This document shows positions 18,334-27,151 of a stretch of 64,000 bases of DNA, piece by piece. Each line of letters begins with the position of its first letter. Positions within the stretch are counted from its first letter, which is position 1. The notes below the pieces were generated by a model. It saw nothing but the letters and a program-made list of their open reading frames with translations. It was not told the DNA's origin and ran no database searches. Source of the stretch: Pedobacter sp. AK013 (GTDB taxonomy: Bacteria; Bacteroidota; Bacteroidia; Sphingobacteriales; Sphingobacteriaceae); NCBI RefSeq assembly GCF_014205835.1, contig NZ_JACHCQ010000011.1:62001-126000 (forward strand), written 5' to 3'. The translations under genes and the position numbers were made by a program.

Positions 18334-18978
18334 TTATTTGCCTTCCCACTCCTTATAAAAGTGTTCCAGGTACAGTAGCATAAAGTTGTGCCGTTCTGCC
18401 GCCATTGCTTTTCCCGCTTCAGTGTTCATCATGTCTTTCAACAACAGGAGTTTTTCGTAAAAATGGTTTATGGTAGGCGCCGTGGTATTTTTATAACTTT
18501 CTTTGTTAAGATGCTCTTTTGGCAAAATAGCCGGATCGTAAAGTACCCTGTTTTTGAATCCACCGTAAGTAAATGCCCTTGCAATACCAATGGCTCCGAT
18601 AGCATCTAAACGATCTGCATCCTGTACAATTTGCATTTCTTTAGAGGTAAAACCCGCACCGTCAAAACTATTTTTGAACGACATGTTTTGGATAATCAGT
18701 TTAACATGTGTAATAACTGCAGCATTAACAGCAATCGATGCTAAAAATGAAGCAGCCATATTCGGCCCTAGCTCTTCATCACCATTGTTAAATTTAGGAT
18801 CGGCAATATCATGCAACAATGCGGCAAAAGCCACCACCAGTTCATCGCCATTTTCTTGTTGATTAATGGTTTGAGCAGTTTTAAAAACACGCTCAATATG
18901 GAACCAATCGTGCCCTGCTTCGGCATTAGCTAATGTTTTCTTAACAAAATCGATAGTTTTTTGAATGGTAGCCTGCAT
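18334..18978 (-). CDS. HD domain phosphohydrolase (YedJ-like)
   Basis: A 214-residue metal-dependent phosphohydrolase. The metal ligands are visible: H27 in HDWFHIERV (which also contains H23), the HD pair H56-D57 in ALLHDIAD, and a distal Asp in QDADRLDAIGAIGIARAF. The order and spacing match the small cytosolic HD proteins of the YedJ group, which hydrolyse nucleotides or related phosphates; the physiological substrate is unknown. It stands alone, with no partner genes. Confidence 0.87.
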   Translation of the reverse strand: MQATIQKTIDFVKKTLANAEAGHDWFHIERVFKTAQTINQQENGDELVVAFAALLHDIADPKFNNGDEELGPNMAASFLASIAVNAAVITHVKLIIQNMSFKNSFDGAGFTSKEMQIVQDADRLDAIGAIGIARAFTYGGFKNRVLYDPAILPKEHLNKESYKNTTAPTINHFYEKLLLLKDMMNTEAGKAMAAERHNFMLLYLEHFYKEWEGK

Positions 18979-19051
18979 AGTCCTAAATTTATTCCAAAGG
19001 TATTGGAATTATTTGCAGGGTAAAAGAAATGATATCAACAGCGCTTGAGCA

Positions 19052-19366
19052 TTAACTCGCCGCCGTTGCCTTTCTCTCGTCATCAGCAATAATTTTAATT
19101 AAATCATTGTGGTTAAGGGTTAATAAATGAGATACTTCAACCTCTAAAATTGCTGCAATTTGAAATAAGCGGTCGATGGTTAATTTACTATAACCAAGCT
19201 CAATTTTACTGTATGCATTTTGAGATATTTTTAATTTAGCTGCCAGATAATCCTGAGTATAGTCTCTGTATTCTCTAATTTTTCTAATATTCCCGGCCAC
19301 ACTTTTTGTCTTTAAAGCCAATACATCTTCCATAAAAAAGGGATAAATTTTTTTAATGTTCTTCAT
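19052..19366 (-). CDS. XRE-family helix-turn-helix regulator
   Basis: A small DNA-binding protein of about 104 residues. The HTH_3 domain runs through KIREYRDYTQDYLAAKLKIS, then QNAYSKIELGYSKLTIDRLF, followed by QIAAILEVEVSHLLTL. I chose the ATG at 19366; a GTG 18 bases upstream is in frame, and a later ATG (MEDVLAL) is also possible. No antitoxin-like partner or phage gene lies next to it, and 262 bases upstream are non-coding. The target is unknown. Confidence 0.82.
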   Translation of the reverse strand: MKNIKKIYPFFMEDVLALKTKSVAGNIRKIREYRDYTQDYLAAKLKISQNAYSKIELGYSKLTIDRLFQIAAILEVEVSHLLTLNHNDLIKIIADDERKATAAS

Positions 19367-19628
19367 TATGTACGAAACTTTCACTCCAACAGATTTTAAA
19401 AGTATAATTTTAATACTATTGAGAATTACACGAAACGCAGTAATGAATGTTATAACAAAAAAATAACTTAAATGTTTAAGTGTTTTGTTTTTAGCTGATA
19501 ATCAGTTATTTGCGGGATTTGTTGTGCTTTAATAGAAGGGGGAGGATAGGAGCGTGAGGATATATTAGAAATAAATAGTGTGTAGTAAAAAAGGGAGGTA
19601 AAAAGTGCAGAAAATTGACTATTATGGG

Positions 19629-20123
19629 TTAATATAGCCCCCAATCATCTTCAAATTCGTCTTTTTCGAAATATTTAACCCATTCGATAAAGAGTAGACG
19701 GAATTTTTCAATTTCGTCTAAAACAATGTCCTTATATTCTGGGGTGCAGATTTCGAACATATCTGCTGCTCTTACCTGCGTTTCTAATTCACGGCAGTTG
19801 GTTCGGATAATAGATGCATTTTCCATTCTTAAAATATACATATCTGCACCTTCTGCCCCTACAATTTTAGGGCATAACATCAAAGCATTCTGCATAATTA
19901 AGTTAGCGGTCATTTCTGCCAGTTCTCCTTCCAGTGTTTCGCAGAACAGGGCGGCGTATTTGTAAACGGCTCTTGCCTGGTTATAAAGGCTTTTGGCCCT
20001 GGTCACTTTCAGCCGAACCTTTTCCGCATCAACACTTGATAGATTTTCTTCATCCTCATCATCTCGGCCAAATCGGCTAAAATGCTCCCATTCGGGCATA
20101 TGATCCATGTCATCAAATTCCAT
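19629..20123 (-). CDS. Hypothetical acidic protein (conserved-looking, unknown function)
   Basis: A 164-residue, strongly acidic, largely alpha-helical protein. The N-terminus is rich in Asp/Glu (MEFDDMDHMPEWEHF, DDEDEEN) and the C-terminus ends EKDEFEDDWGLY. The centre (KSLYNQARAVYKYAALFCET) looks helical, and there is no signal peptide or membrane segment. I recognise no family. The ATG at 20123 is preferred to a TTG nine bases upstream. It is 67 bases downstream of, and convergent with nothing from, the rRNA methyltransferase gene on the same strand, so the two might share a transcript. Confidence 0.65.
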   Translation of the reverse strand: MEFDDMDHMPEWEHFSRFGRDDEDEENLSSVDAEKVRLKVTRAKSLYNQARAVYKYAALFCETLEGELAEMTANLIMQNALMLCPKIVGAEGADMYILRMENASIIRTNCRELETQVRAADMFEICTPEYKDIVLDEIEKFRLLFIEWVKYFEKDEFEDDWGLY

Positions 20124-20190
20124 ATTTTTCAAAATTTTTTACGTTATGGTACGTAAGAGAGTGTAATATATTAATTTTCAATGAAAAAGA

Positions 20191-21372
20191 CTAAGCATCA
20201 ATCAATGGCGCCCGGCGAGAACCATCATATAATTCATATTCCAGTAAACGACAATCTAATTTACCATTATAAAATTCAATTTTTTTAGTAGCCTTTAATC
20301 CAATTTTCTTTGCAAGATCAGGGTTTCCTGTGAAAATATACCCCGAATAGCCCTTACATTTCGTTTTCATAAAATCCCCCATGCGTTTATAGGTCAGTTC
20401 CAGCTTGCTGTGCACGCCTAAACGTTCGCCATACTCCGGATTAAAAACTACCACACCTTTGCCATCTTCAGGAATTGGCGTTAATTCAAAATCGCAGACT
20501 TCAAATTCAATTAAAGTATCCACACCTGCAGTTTTAGCATTTCTACGGGTTACTTCAACTGCATCTTCCGAAAGATCTGAAGCTACAATTTTAAGGTCAA
20601 TATTTTTAATTACCTGGTCTTTTAAAATTCGGCGTTCAGCAAAAAAATCTTCTTCATTATAACCTAAGATATGCATAAAACCATAATTCATGCGGTATAA
20701 CCCCGGAGCACGGTTAGTGGCAATCAGTGCTGCTTCGATAGCTAAAGTTCCTGAACCGCACATGGGGTTAATAAATGGCGATTTTTTATCCCACTTGGTG
20801 GCTAAAATAACTCCTGCGGCCAAAGCTTCTAACATGGGTGCCTTTCCGGGGATTTTGCGGTAACCGTGTTTGGCAAGGGTTTCGCCAGAAGTATCCATAA
20901 AAACATCTGCATCAGCATCTTTCCAGTATAAATGCACGACCGTTTTATTTGCGTCTGATCCAGAGTTAGGCCTGATGCCTTTTTTCTCTTTCATGCGGTC
21001 TACAATGGCATCCTTAACTTTTAAGTTAGCAAAAAGGGGGGTGGTAATATTTGGGTTATCAACATTTGAGGTTACAGAGAAATAACCCGAAAAATCAATT
21101 AGTTCTTCCCACTCAATAGCTGCAATTTCGTTGTATAAATCATCAGGCGTAATGGCTTTGAAACTTTTTATGGCATATAGGATCTGACTGGCACAGCGTA
21201 AGTTCAAATTTAGCTTAATACACTCTGTAAGGGTAATATTAAGCTCAACGCCTGTAGCAAAAGACCGCTCGATGGTATAGCCTAAAGCCGTAACTTCTTC
21301 TTGTAAATAAGGCGAAAGGCGCTTATTGCAGGTAATAATTACCTTGCTTTTATTGTGGAAAACTTGCATCAT
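20191..21372 (-). CDS. THUMP-domain class I rRNA methyltransferase (RlmL/RlmK-like N2-guanine type)
   Basis: A 393-residue RNA methyltransferase. The N-terminal ferredoxin-like and THUMP region covers about residues 1-150 (ITCNKRLSPYLQEEVTALGY, then VTSNVDNPN). A Rossmann methyltransferase domain follows, with the SAM-binding NPMCGSGTLAIEAAL (202-216), ASDLSEDAVEVTRRNA, and the catalytic-position motif NPEYGERLG (311-319). The family normally reads NPPYGERL; here the second Pro is Glu. The closest characterised relatives methylate N2 of a guanosine in 23S rRNA (G2445, RlmL). Length matches the short single-domain form without RlmK. Confidence 0.9.
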   Translation of the reverse strand: MMQVFHNKSKVIITCNKRLSPYLQEEVTALGYTIERSFATGVELNITLTECIKLNLNLRCASQILYAIKSFKAITPDDLYNEIAAIEWEELIDFSGYFSVTSNVDNPNITTPLFANLKVKDAIVDRMKEKKGIRPNSGSDANKTVVHLYWKDADADVFMDTSGETLAKHGYRKIPGKAPMLEALAAGVILATKWDKKSPFINPMCGSGTLAIEAALIATNRAPGLYRMNYGFMHILGYNEEDFFAERRILKDQVIKNIDLKIVASDLSEDAVEVTRRNAKTAGVDTLIEFEVCDFELTPIPEDGKGVVVFNPEYGERLGVHSKLELTYKRMGDFMKTKCKGYSGYIFTGNPDLAKKIGLKATKKIEFYNGKLDCRLLEYELYDGSRRAPLIDA

Positions 21373-21440
21373 AATATATGCGAAGTTATCAATAAAATTA
21401 TAGAGATTTGATGTTTATAGTACATTAAGTAGTATTAGAT

Positions 21441-21806
21441 ATGGAAATTAAAGGAAAAGTACACGAAGTAGGTGCCACACAACAAGTAAGTGAAACGTTT
21501 AAAAAACGTGATTTAATAGTAGAATACGCAGAAAACCCAACATACCCAGAATATATCCGTTTTGAGGCTTTACAAGATAAAACTGCATTATTAGATACAT
21601 TTAAAGCGGGCGATGAGGTTGAGGTTTTCTTTAATTTACGTGGTCGCCCTTGGACAGATAAAACAGGTAAAACATCATATTTTAACAGTTTGGTTATTTG
21701 GCGTATAAATGCAGTTGCAGCAGGTGCTCCGGCCGCTACGCCAGCTTATGCAGCTCCGGTTGATGTAAGCAATGCACCAGGTGAAGATGATGATTTGCCT
21801 TTCTAA
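21441..21806 (+). CDS. DUF3127 protein (OB-fold, ssDNA-binding-like)
   Basis: A 121-residue protein starting MEIKGKVHEVGATQQVSETF, the typical DUF3127 start in Bacteroidetes. A beta-rich core (DLIVEYAENP, then DEVEVFFNLRGRPW and LVIWRIN) looks like a single OB fold. A low-complexity Ala/Pro linker and an acidic tip, APGEDDDLPF, closely resemble the C-terminal protein-docking tail of SSB (DDDIPF). That tail suggests a single-stranded nucleic acid-binding role in replication or repair; this is inference. It is divergent from the methyltransferase gene and has its own terminator. Confidence 0.85.
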   Translation: MEIKGKVHEVGATQQVSETFKKRDLIVEYAENPTYPEYIRFEALQDKTALLDTFKAGDEVEVFFNLRGRPWTDKTGKTSYFNSLVIWRINAVAAGAPAATPAYAAPVDVSNAPGEDDDLPF

Positions 21807-21841
21807 ATAAAGAATCTTTTTTAAGCAAACAATTTTGAACC

Positions 21842-21872
21842 ATGCCGAGGCTTTAGCCCCGGCATTTTTTTG
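21842..21872 (+). terminator. Intrinsic terminator of the DUF3127 gene
   Basis: ATGCCGAGGC pairs with GCCCCGGCAT, one mismatch, with loop TTTA, and is followed by seven or more T. Confidence 0.88.
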
Positions 21873-22061
21873 CCCTTTTGCCAGACGTCCGAAGTTTATC
21901 TGGCGCATTACACAGCAAACTTCGGATGCCTTTCCCACGTTCAGCGCTGTTAAAATATGTTAAAAACAAACACTTCGCTTAGCTAATGAGTATTTTTGAT
22001 ATCTGTTTAGATTTAAGAAGATTATGCCCTGGTTTTTTTAGCTTTAAAACCAATCTAGTTC

Positions 22062-23882
22062 ATGAAGAAAAAGAGTTTTTGGTTAATTACCGTTTTAATG
22101 ACGGTGGCTTTGCTTGGTGTTTTTGTAATGCAGCTGTATTACATCAGGGAATCGTATAAACTAAAATCTCAACTTTTTGATGAGCAGGTAAACCAAACGC
22201 TAACATCGGTAGTAAATAAAATACAACGGAGAAATGTTGCTGATCACCTAAACCGGAAAGATGCTGAAAATAAGTTAAAGCAGTTACAGGATTCCAGACA
22301 ACGGGCCTTAGATATTAAGGATTTACGCCAACAGTACGTACAGGAGGCAGAGCTGCGGCAAGCCGAACGGGAAAACCAGATCGAAAGTTACCTGAACCAA
22401 CAAGATAGTATTATCCGTGTATCTTATCGGGCACCAAATGTGATTTCTGAACGGGAATATACTTCGTTGAGTTCGAAAAACGGTGACAAGCTGGATTTGC
22501 AGATGGATGCGATTATTGATATTAAGAGCCTTATTTTAAAAGGCTATAGCATGCGTACAAAACCTTTTAGCGCACCGCCAAAAGCATTCGAATTTAAAAG
22601 TCTGCAGAGTTTGCCCGATACATTAAGATATCTGGTTTTTGATCCCCGGGATGGTAGCCCTGGTTTTGCAAATGTTCCTAAAATTCCTAATGATTTACAG
22701 AAAAAATTTAAGCGTGAAGATGAGATTGAACGGAAAAAATTAGAACTTAAAATTGCAGCACTGGGTAAGGATACTTTTTCGTACACCCGATCGAGTGTGG
22801 TTGAGGATGTATCTAAAGAACTGCAGGAAACCAATGTGCCAATTTATAAACGTATTAATTTTAGTTCTTTAGATCGTTTATTAAAGCAAGAGCTCCTTGC
22901 TAATAATATTTCATTAGCGCCTTCTTACCGCATTTCGTTGGCCAGAAAAGATTCGACCATTTTTATGATGGCTTCTAACGTTAAAGGAGAGTTTTTGCCC
23001 GAAAATACCTATAAAACACCTTTGTTTGGAAACGATATCTTTCGCGATCCCGGGATGCTATTAGTCAGTTTTCCGAATAAAAATTCGGCTATTATATCTA
23101 ATCTAAGTGTTACGCTTGCCTCATCAATTGGCTTGTTACTGGTACTTGTTTTTATTTTCTCTTATACCTTGTATGCTATTTTGAAGCAGAAAAAACTGTC
23201 GGAAATGAAAACAGATTTCATTAATAACATGACGCACGAATTTAAAACCCCTGTGGCTACCATAATGATTGCCAGTGAGGCTTTGAAAGATCCGGAGGTT
23301 ACAGAAGATAAAGCCAGGTTAAAACGCTTGGCAGGGATTATTTATGATGAAAATGTTCGCCTGGGTAGTCATATCGAGCGTGTTTTAAGTATAGCCCGTT
23401 TAGAAAAAGGCGAGCTTAAAATGGAGAATAACGAAGTAGATGTGAACGATTTGATTGTGATTGTGCTGGATAGCATGGAATTGCAGTTACAGAAAAGGAA
23501 TGCTATTGTTAATGTACATACCGATGCAGAAAATGCCGTTGTATATGGCGATGAACTCCATCTGTCTAATGTAATTTATAACCTGATTGATAATGCCAAT
23601 AAATACAGTAGTGATACGCCAGAGATTACCATTACTACCCGCAATGCCGGCAAGAATTTAATTATCGAAATAGCAGATAAAGGCATTGGGATGACCAAGG
23701 AACAGTCTAAACGGATTTTCGATCAGTTTTATAGGGTGCCAACAGGTAATTTGCACGATGTTAAAGGTTTTGGCCTAGGTTTAAATTATGTTCAGGATAT
23801 TATTAAGAAATTGAACGGAACGGTTAAGGTAAGTAGCGAAAAAGATAGAGGAACAACGTTCGAAATATCTTTACCTTTATAA
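22062..23882 (+). CDS. Two-component sensor histidine kinase
   Basis: A 606-residue membrane kinase. TM1 covers about residues 7-27. A periplasmic sensor of about 310 residues follows, starting with a long Gln/Arg-rich helical part (about 40-115). TM2 is near residues 350-373. The kinase core then has H392 in NNMTHEFKTPVATI (HisKA), an N-box NLIDNANKYSS, and G-boxes ADKGIGMT and GFGLGLNYV. It is followed 311 bases later by an OmpR-type response regulator on the same strand, its likely partner. Such pairs in Bacteroidetes often control envelope functions; the stimulus is unknown. Confidence 0.93.
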   Translation: MKKKSFWLITVLMTVALLGVFVMQLYYIRESYKLKSQLFDEQVNQTLTSVVNKIQRRNVADHLNRKDAENKLKQLQDSRQRALDIKDLRQQYVQEAELRQAERENQIESYLNQQDSIIRVSYRAPNVISEREYTSLSSKNGDKLDLQMDAIIDIKSLILKGYSMRTKPFSAPPKAFEFKSLQSLPDTLRYLVFDPRDGSPGFANVPKIPNDLQKKFKREDEIERKKLELKIAALGKDTFSYTRSSVVEDVSKELQETNVPIYKRINFSSLDRLLKQELLANNISLAPSYRISLARKDSTIFMMASNVKGEFLPENTYKTPLFGNDIFRDPGMLLVSFPNKNSAIISNLSVTLASSIGLLLVLVFIFSYTLYAILKQKKLSEMKTDFINNMTHEFKTPVATIMIASEALKDPEVTEDKARLKRLAGIIYDENVRLGSHIERVLSIARLEKGELKMENNEVDVNDLIVIVLDSMELQLQKRNAIVNVHTDAENAVVYGDELHLSNVIYNLIDNANKYSSDTPEITITTRNAGKNLIIEIADKGIGMTKEQSKRIFDQFYRVPTGNLHDVKGFGLGLNYVQDIIKKLNGTVKVSSEKDRGTTFEISLPL

Positions 23883-24193
23883 ATAGTTAAACATCGTTAC
23901 AAAAGCTTGCCCTATTGATACATTAAAATAAAACGGGTTTAATTTGGCTAATAAAGTAGAGTATTCATTTAATCTGCAACATAAATTAAACCGTTATGCA
24001 TATTCAGGATCAAACTTTCAATGTGGCTAATGCCACGTATGTGAATAAAAATAAGAAAATGAAACCATCATGATTTTTCAAATCACACAGCGGGATGAAT
24101 AAACGGCTCAAGCCTTCTTGAACACCGTTAAAACATCTGCATTGGTGAAAAATCTGATAGCTTCATTACCGATAAAAAACAAACTATATACCA
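23883..24193 (+). other. Spacer between kinase and response regulator genes
   Basis: These 311 bases hold no supported gene. A small hairpin, GTGGC/GCCAC, is at 24023-24036. An isolated 25-codon ORF (23996-24073) starts ATGCATATTC and has no recognisable product. The gap is long for a kinase/regulator pair and probably contains a second promoter. Confidence 0.4.
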
Positions 24194-24889
24194 ATGAAAA
24201 AAATACTTCTGGTAGAAGACGACCCAAATTTAGGTTTACTGTTGCAAGACTATTTGCAGTTAAAAGGCAAGTTTGATGTAGTGTTATGCACCGATGGTGA
24301 GGATGGATTGAGAGCATTTAATAAGCAGAACTTCGATTTATGCATTTTAGATGTGATGATGCCTAAAAAAGATGGTTTTACCTTGGGTAAAGATATTAGA
24401 AAGGTAAATACACAGGTACCTATTATTTTTGCAACGGCTAAAACCATGTTAGAAGATAAATCTGCTGCCTATGATTTAGGTGGCGATGATTATATTACCA
24501 AACCTTTCCGTATAGAAGAGTTACTACTGCGTATTAACGCGATGTTTAAACGCATAGCCAATAAAACAGATCAGAATGATGAGGCTGCCGAAACACAGTT
24601 TTCCATCGGTCAATATCATTTCGATTATACTACGCAGATTATTACCGATAATGATAATCAGCAAAAACTATCTACCAAAGAAGCCGAGCTGTTGCGTTTA
24701 TTGTGTTTGAAAAAAAATACCGTTTTAACCCGTGAAGAGGCTCTGTTAAGTATCTGGCATGATGATAATTACTTTAATGGAAGAAGTATGGATGTGTTTT
24801 TAAGTAAGTTACGTAAATACCTAAGGGCCGACCCGACAGTAGAAATTATTAACGTGCACGGAAAAGGCTATAAGCTTTTGGTAAGTTAA
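24194..24889 (+). CDS. OmpR/PhoB-family response regulator
   Basis: A 231-residue regulator. The receiver domain occupies residues 1-120, with the acidic pocket in LLVEDDPNLG, the phosphoacceptor D53 in DLCILDVMMP, a Thr/Ala switch region (IFATAKT) and the conserved Lys in YITKPF. The C-terminal winged-helix DNA-binding domain has LSTKEAELLRLLC, NTVLTREEALLSIW and RSMDVFLSKLRKYL, ending VHGKGYKLLVS. The upstream histidine kinase gene is the likely partner. Its targets are unknown. Confidence 0.95.
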   Translation: MKKILLVEDDPNLGLLLQDYLQLKGKFDVVLCTDGEDGLRAFNKQNFDLCILDVMMPKKDGFTLGKDIRKVNTQVPIIFATAKTMLEDKSAAYDLGGDDYITKPFRIEELLLRINAMFKRIANKTDQNDEAAETQFSIGQYHFDYTTQIITDNDNQQKLSTKEAELLRLLCLKKNTVLTREEALLSIWHDDNYFNGRSMDVFLSKLRKYLRADPTVEIINVHGKGYKLLVS

Positions 24890-24903
24890 ATTAACTAGAC
24901 CAA

Positions 24904-25021
24904 TCGTCCTTCTGAACTTATTTCAGGGTCATCATGATGCCGATTTATCGTCATTTCGACTGGAGTGCAGCGGAATGGAGAAATCTTTTATGGATCTCTC
25001 CGCTACGGTCGAGACGGATCG
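24904..25021. repeat. Composite dispersed repeat (CTGAA hairpin plus GTCATTTCGACTGG-type element)
   Basis: Left part: CTGAA and TTCAG form a hairpin at 24912-24925, as in the copy A family. Right part (from about 24949): an element beginning CGTCATTTCGACTGGAG, whose GGAGAAATC and GATCTCTCC arms pair with one mismatch. This second sequence type is common between genes in Bacteroidetes. It lies convergently between the response regulator and mqnD. Confidence 0.7.
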
Positions 25022-25026
25022 ATGAA

Positions 25027-25875
25027 TTAGATATACAAATTCTCCTGAATAGCAGGAATGATATTCCGCTCCTGGGCAAGTTTAAATAGGGTATCAACCG
25101 CTTTACGGCCTTCTTCGCCAAGGTTTATGCTATATTTATTTACATATAATTCGATGTGTTTGTACATCACACTTTCTTCCATAGCCTGGGCGTGCTGGCG
25201 GATAAAATCGATTCCCGATTTTGGATGTGCAAAAGCAAACTCTACCGATTGGCGGACTAAGCGGTTCACCTTTAATTGAAGATCGTGTTCTAAATTACGG
25301 TTAATTACGATTCCGCCTAATGGAATGGCACAACCCGTTAGTTTTTCCCAATAATCGCCTAAATCAACTATTTTAGTTAAGCCCTTATCCTGATAGGTAA
25401 ACCTGTTTTCGTGAATAATCAGGCCTAAATCGATCTGCTCATTAAGTAAAGCCGATTCAATTTCCGAAAAAATAAGTTCTTGTTTGTTTTGTAATTGGGG
25501 ATAAGCAATTCCCAACAAGAAATTTGCAGTAGTATACTTTCCTGGTATCCCAATTTTGAGTTTCGCGTTGGGGCTGTGGAGTTGAGGGTCTGCTGAACCT
25601 TCAAAATGATTTTTGCTAATTAATAACGGGCCAACGCCAAAGCCCAGGGCACTACCGGCATCTAATAAAGCATATTGGTTGGCTACATAAGCAAATGCAT
25701 GAAAGCTTAATTTGGTAATGTCTAATTCGCCCCGAAGTGCCTTTTGGTTTAAGGTTTCTACATCATCATAAGAAACCTCAAATTCTAACCCTTCCGTATC
25801 AATTTTATGGTGAATTAGTGCATCGAAAATAAATGTATCGTTAGGGCAGGGAGAAAATCCAAGTGTAAGTTTCAT
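25027..25875 (-). CDS. mqnD: 1,4-dihydroxy-6-naphthoate synthase (futalosine menaquinone pathway)
   Basis: A 282-residue protein of the periplasmic-binding-protein fold. The start KLTLGFSPCPNDTFIFDALIH is the MqnD signature, followed by DITKLSFHAFAYV, YALLDAGSALGFGVGPLL and LGLIIHENRFTY. MqnD converts cyclic dehypoxanthine futalosine to 1,4-dihydroxy-6-naphthoate in the alternative menaquinone route. The mqnB gene lies just upstream in the same direction (118-base gap). mqnA, mqnC and mqnE are not in this window. Confidence 0.96.
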   Translation of the reverse strand: MKLTLGFSPCPNDTFIFDALIHHKIDTEGLEFEVSYDDVETLNQKALRGELDITKLSFHAFAYVANQYALLDAGSALGFGVGPLLISKNHFEGSADPQLHSPNAKLKIGIPGKYTTANFLLGIAYPQLQNKQELIFSEIESALLNEQIDLGLIIHENRFTYQDKGLTKIVDLGDYWEKLTGCAIPLGGIVINRNLEHDLQLKVNRLVRQSVEFAFAHPKSGIDFIRQHAQAMEESVMYKHIELYVNKYSINLGEEGRKAVDTLFKLAQERNIIPAIQENLYI

Positions 25876-25993
25876 CTATTTATTTTTTTGTTTTCAGTTG
25901 TTAGATGGAGCCTTTGACAATTAAAATAATTATTTTAATTGTGTCGGGTTCATAAATCAAAATTAAGTACTGCGATAAACTAATCGGTCATAA

Positions 25994-26617
25994 TCAGTTC
26001 ATTTCTCCAACAAAAGCAATGGCCCAATCGTTTAAGTTTTTAATGGCCAAACCAATTTTCCAATTGTCTTTATTTCTTGGTTCTACATAATTAGATATAC
26101 TTCTGATCTGTAAACTAGCTATATTTAACTGTTTACATGCATAAAAAACAGCGGCGCCTTCCATACTTTCGGTAGTTGGATTTAACCTCCTCACTAAATT
26201 TTTGATACTTTTTTCGCTCCCCGTTACACAATTTACGGTTATGCCTTTTGCAATGGGTAGGTTAACGCTTTTTTGTGTTTTCGAAGTGTAATGGTTCTCA
26301 CCAAAGCCTAAATCACTTATGGTTAAAAATTCATCTCCATTTTCAGCGCCCAGTTCAGCAAAAGTATCTTCAGTAATATTTAACACTGTACCTAAAGCTA
26401 TATCCCGGGCGAAGCTTCCGGCGATGCCGAAATTTACCACAAGACTATATTTAGATGAAAGATGTTTGCCAAGGGCAAAGGCTGTTGCTACCATTCCAAC
26501 TCCGGTAATTAGCAAATCGAAATTTTTACTTTCAACAAAATCTCCATCTGGTAAATTAAAATGCTGGTAAAAGAAGGAAAGTTCGGCTTTTGTGGCAGCA
26601 ACAATTAAAGTTTTCAT
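25994..26617 (-). CDS. mqnB: Futalosine hydrolase (nucleosidase)
   Basis: A 207-residue member of the nucleoside phosphorylase/MTAN superfamily. Visible are LIVAATKAELSFF, the glycine-rich INLGIAG-like block (VVNFGIAGSFARDIALG), and the C-terminal nucleoside-binding region TESMEGAAVFYACKQLNI, whose ESMEGAA is the family motif, followed by IRSISNYVEPRNKDNW. MqnB cleaves futalosine to dehypoxanthinylfutalosine and hypoxanthine. Its neighbour mqnD supports the assignment over a general MTA/SAH nucleosidase. Confidence 0.93.
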   Translation of the reverse strand: MKTLIVAATKAELSFFYQHFNLPDGDFVESKNFDLLITGVGMVATAFALGKHLSSKYSLVVNFGIAGSFARDIALGTVLNITEDTFAELGAENGDEFLTISDLGFGENHYTSKTQKSVNLPIAKGITVNCVTGSEKSIKNLVRRLNPTTESMEGAAVFYACKQLNIASLQIRSISNYVEPRNKDNWKIGLAIKNLNDWAIAFVGEMN

Positions 26618-26728
26618 AAAGTAAAGTTAGCAGATTGTTTTCGTTAAAATTTAGGTTTTATGTAAGCTTTGGTCTTTAGTCTTTAAGCTTGAACCTTTAT
26701 CTGTATATTTGCATTTTATTTTATAATA

Positions 26729-27139
26729 ATGATTTACATCACGAGAAAAGCATCATTTAATGCGGCGCATAAATTGGCCCGTACCGATTGGGATGATGAT
26801 AAAAACAATGAAGTTTATGGTAAATGTGCCAACCCCAACTGGCATGGCCATAACTATTGGTTATATGTTACCGTTAAAGGCGAAGTGAATCCGGAAACAG
26901 GTTTTCTGGTTGATTTGAAATGGCTGAAAGACGTAATGAATGATTATGTGGTAGATAAGGTTGATCATAAAAATCTAAATCTTGATGTAGATTTTATGAA
27001 AGGCAAGTTGGCTTCAACTGAAAATCTGGCCATCGAAATCTGGAAGCAACTTTGGGCTCCGATTGCAGAGAGCGGTGCAGTTTTACATTGCGTAAAAATA
27101 TACGAAACCGAAAATAATTTTGTTGAATACTTTGGTTAA
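26729..27139 (+). CDS. 6-pyruvoyl-tetrahydropterin synthase family protein (C-x5-HGH type)
   Basis: A 136-residue protein of the PTPS/QueD family, which forms hexameric, zinc-dependent T-fold enzymes. Zinc ligands are H14 in NAAHKL, then H39 and H41. The catalytic Cys is C33 in GKCANPNWHGHNY, spaced C-x5-HGH. That is the spacing of animal PTPS (human KCNNPNGHGHNY), not the C-x3-HGH of bacterial QueD. DHKNLNLDV and STENLAIEIW also match PTPS. The folE gene follows after 12 bases, so a pterin product from dihydroneopterin triphosphate is likely; annotation pipelines may label it QueD. Confidence 0.88.
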   Translation: MIYITRKASFNAAHKLARTDWDDDKNNEVYGKCANPNWHGHNYWLYVTVKGEVNPETGFLVDLKWLKDVMNDYVVDKVDHKNLNLDVDFMKGKLASTENLAIEIWKQLWAPIAESGAVLHCVKIYETENNFVEYFG

Positions 27140-27151
27140 AAACCTAAATTA

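Noticed and set aside
23996..24073. 25-codon ORF between the kinase and response regulator genes
   Set aside because: No ribosome-binding signal, no family resemblance, length within chance expectation; it overlaps a small hairpin.
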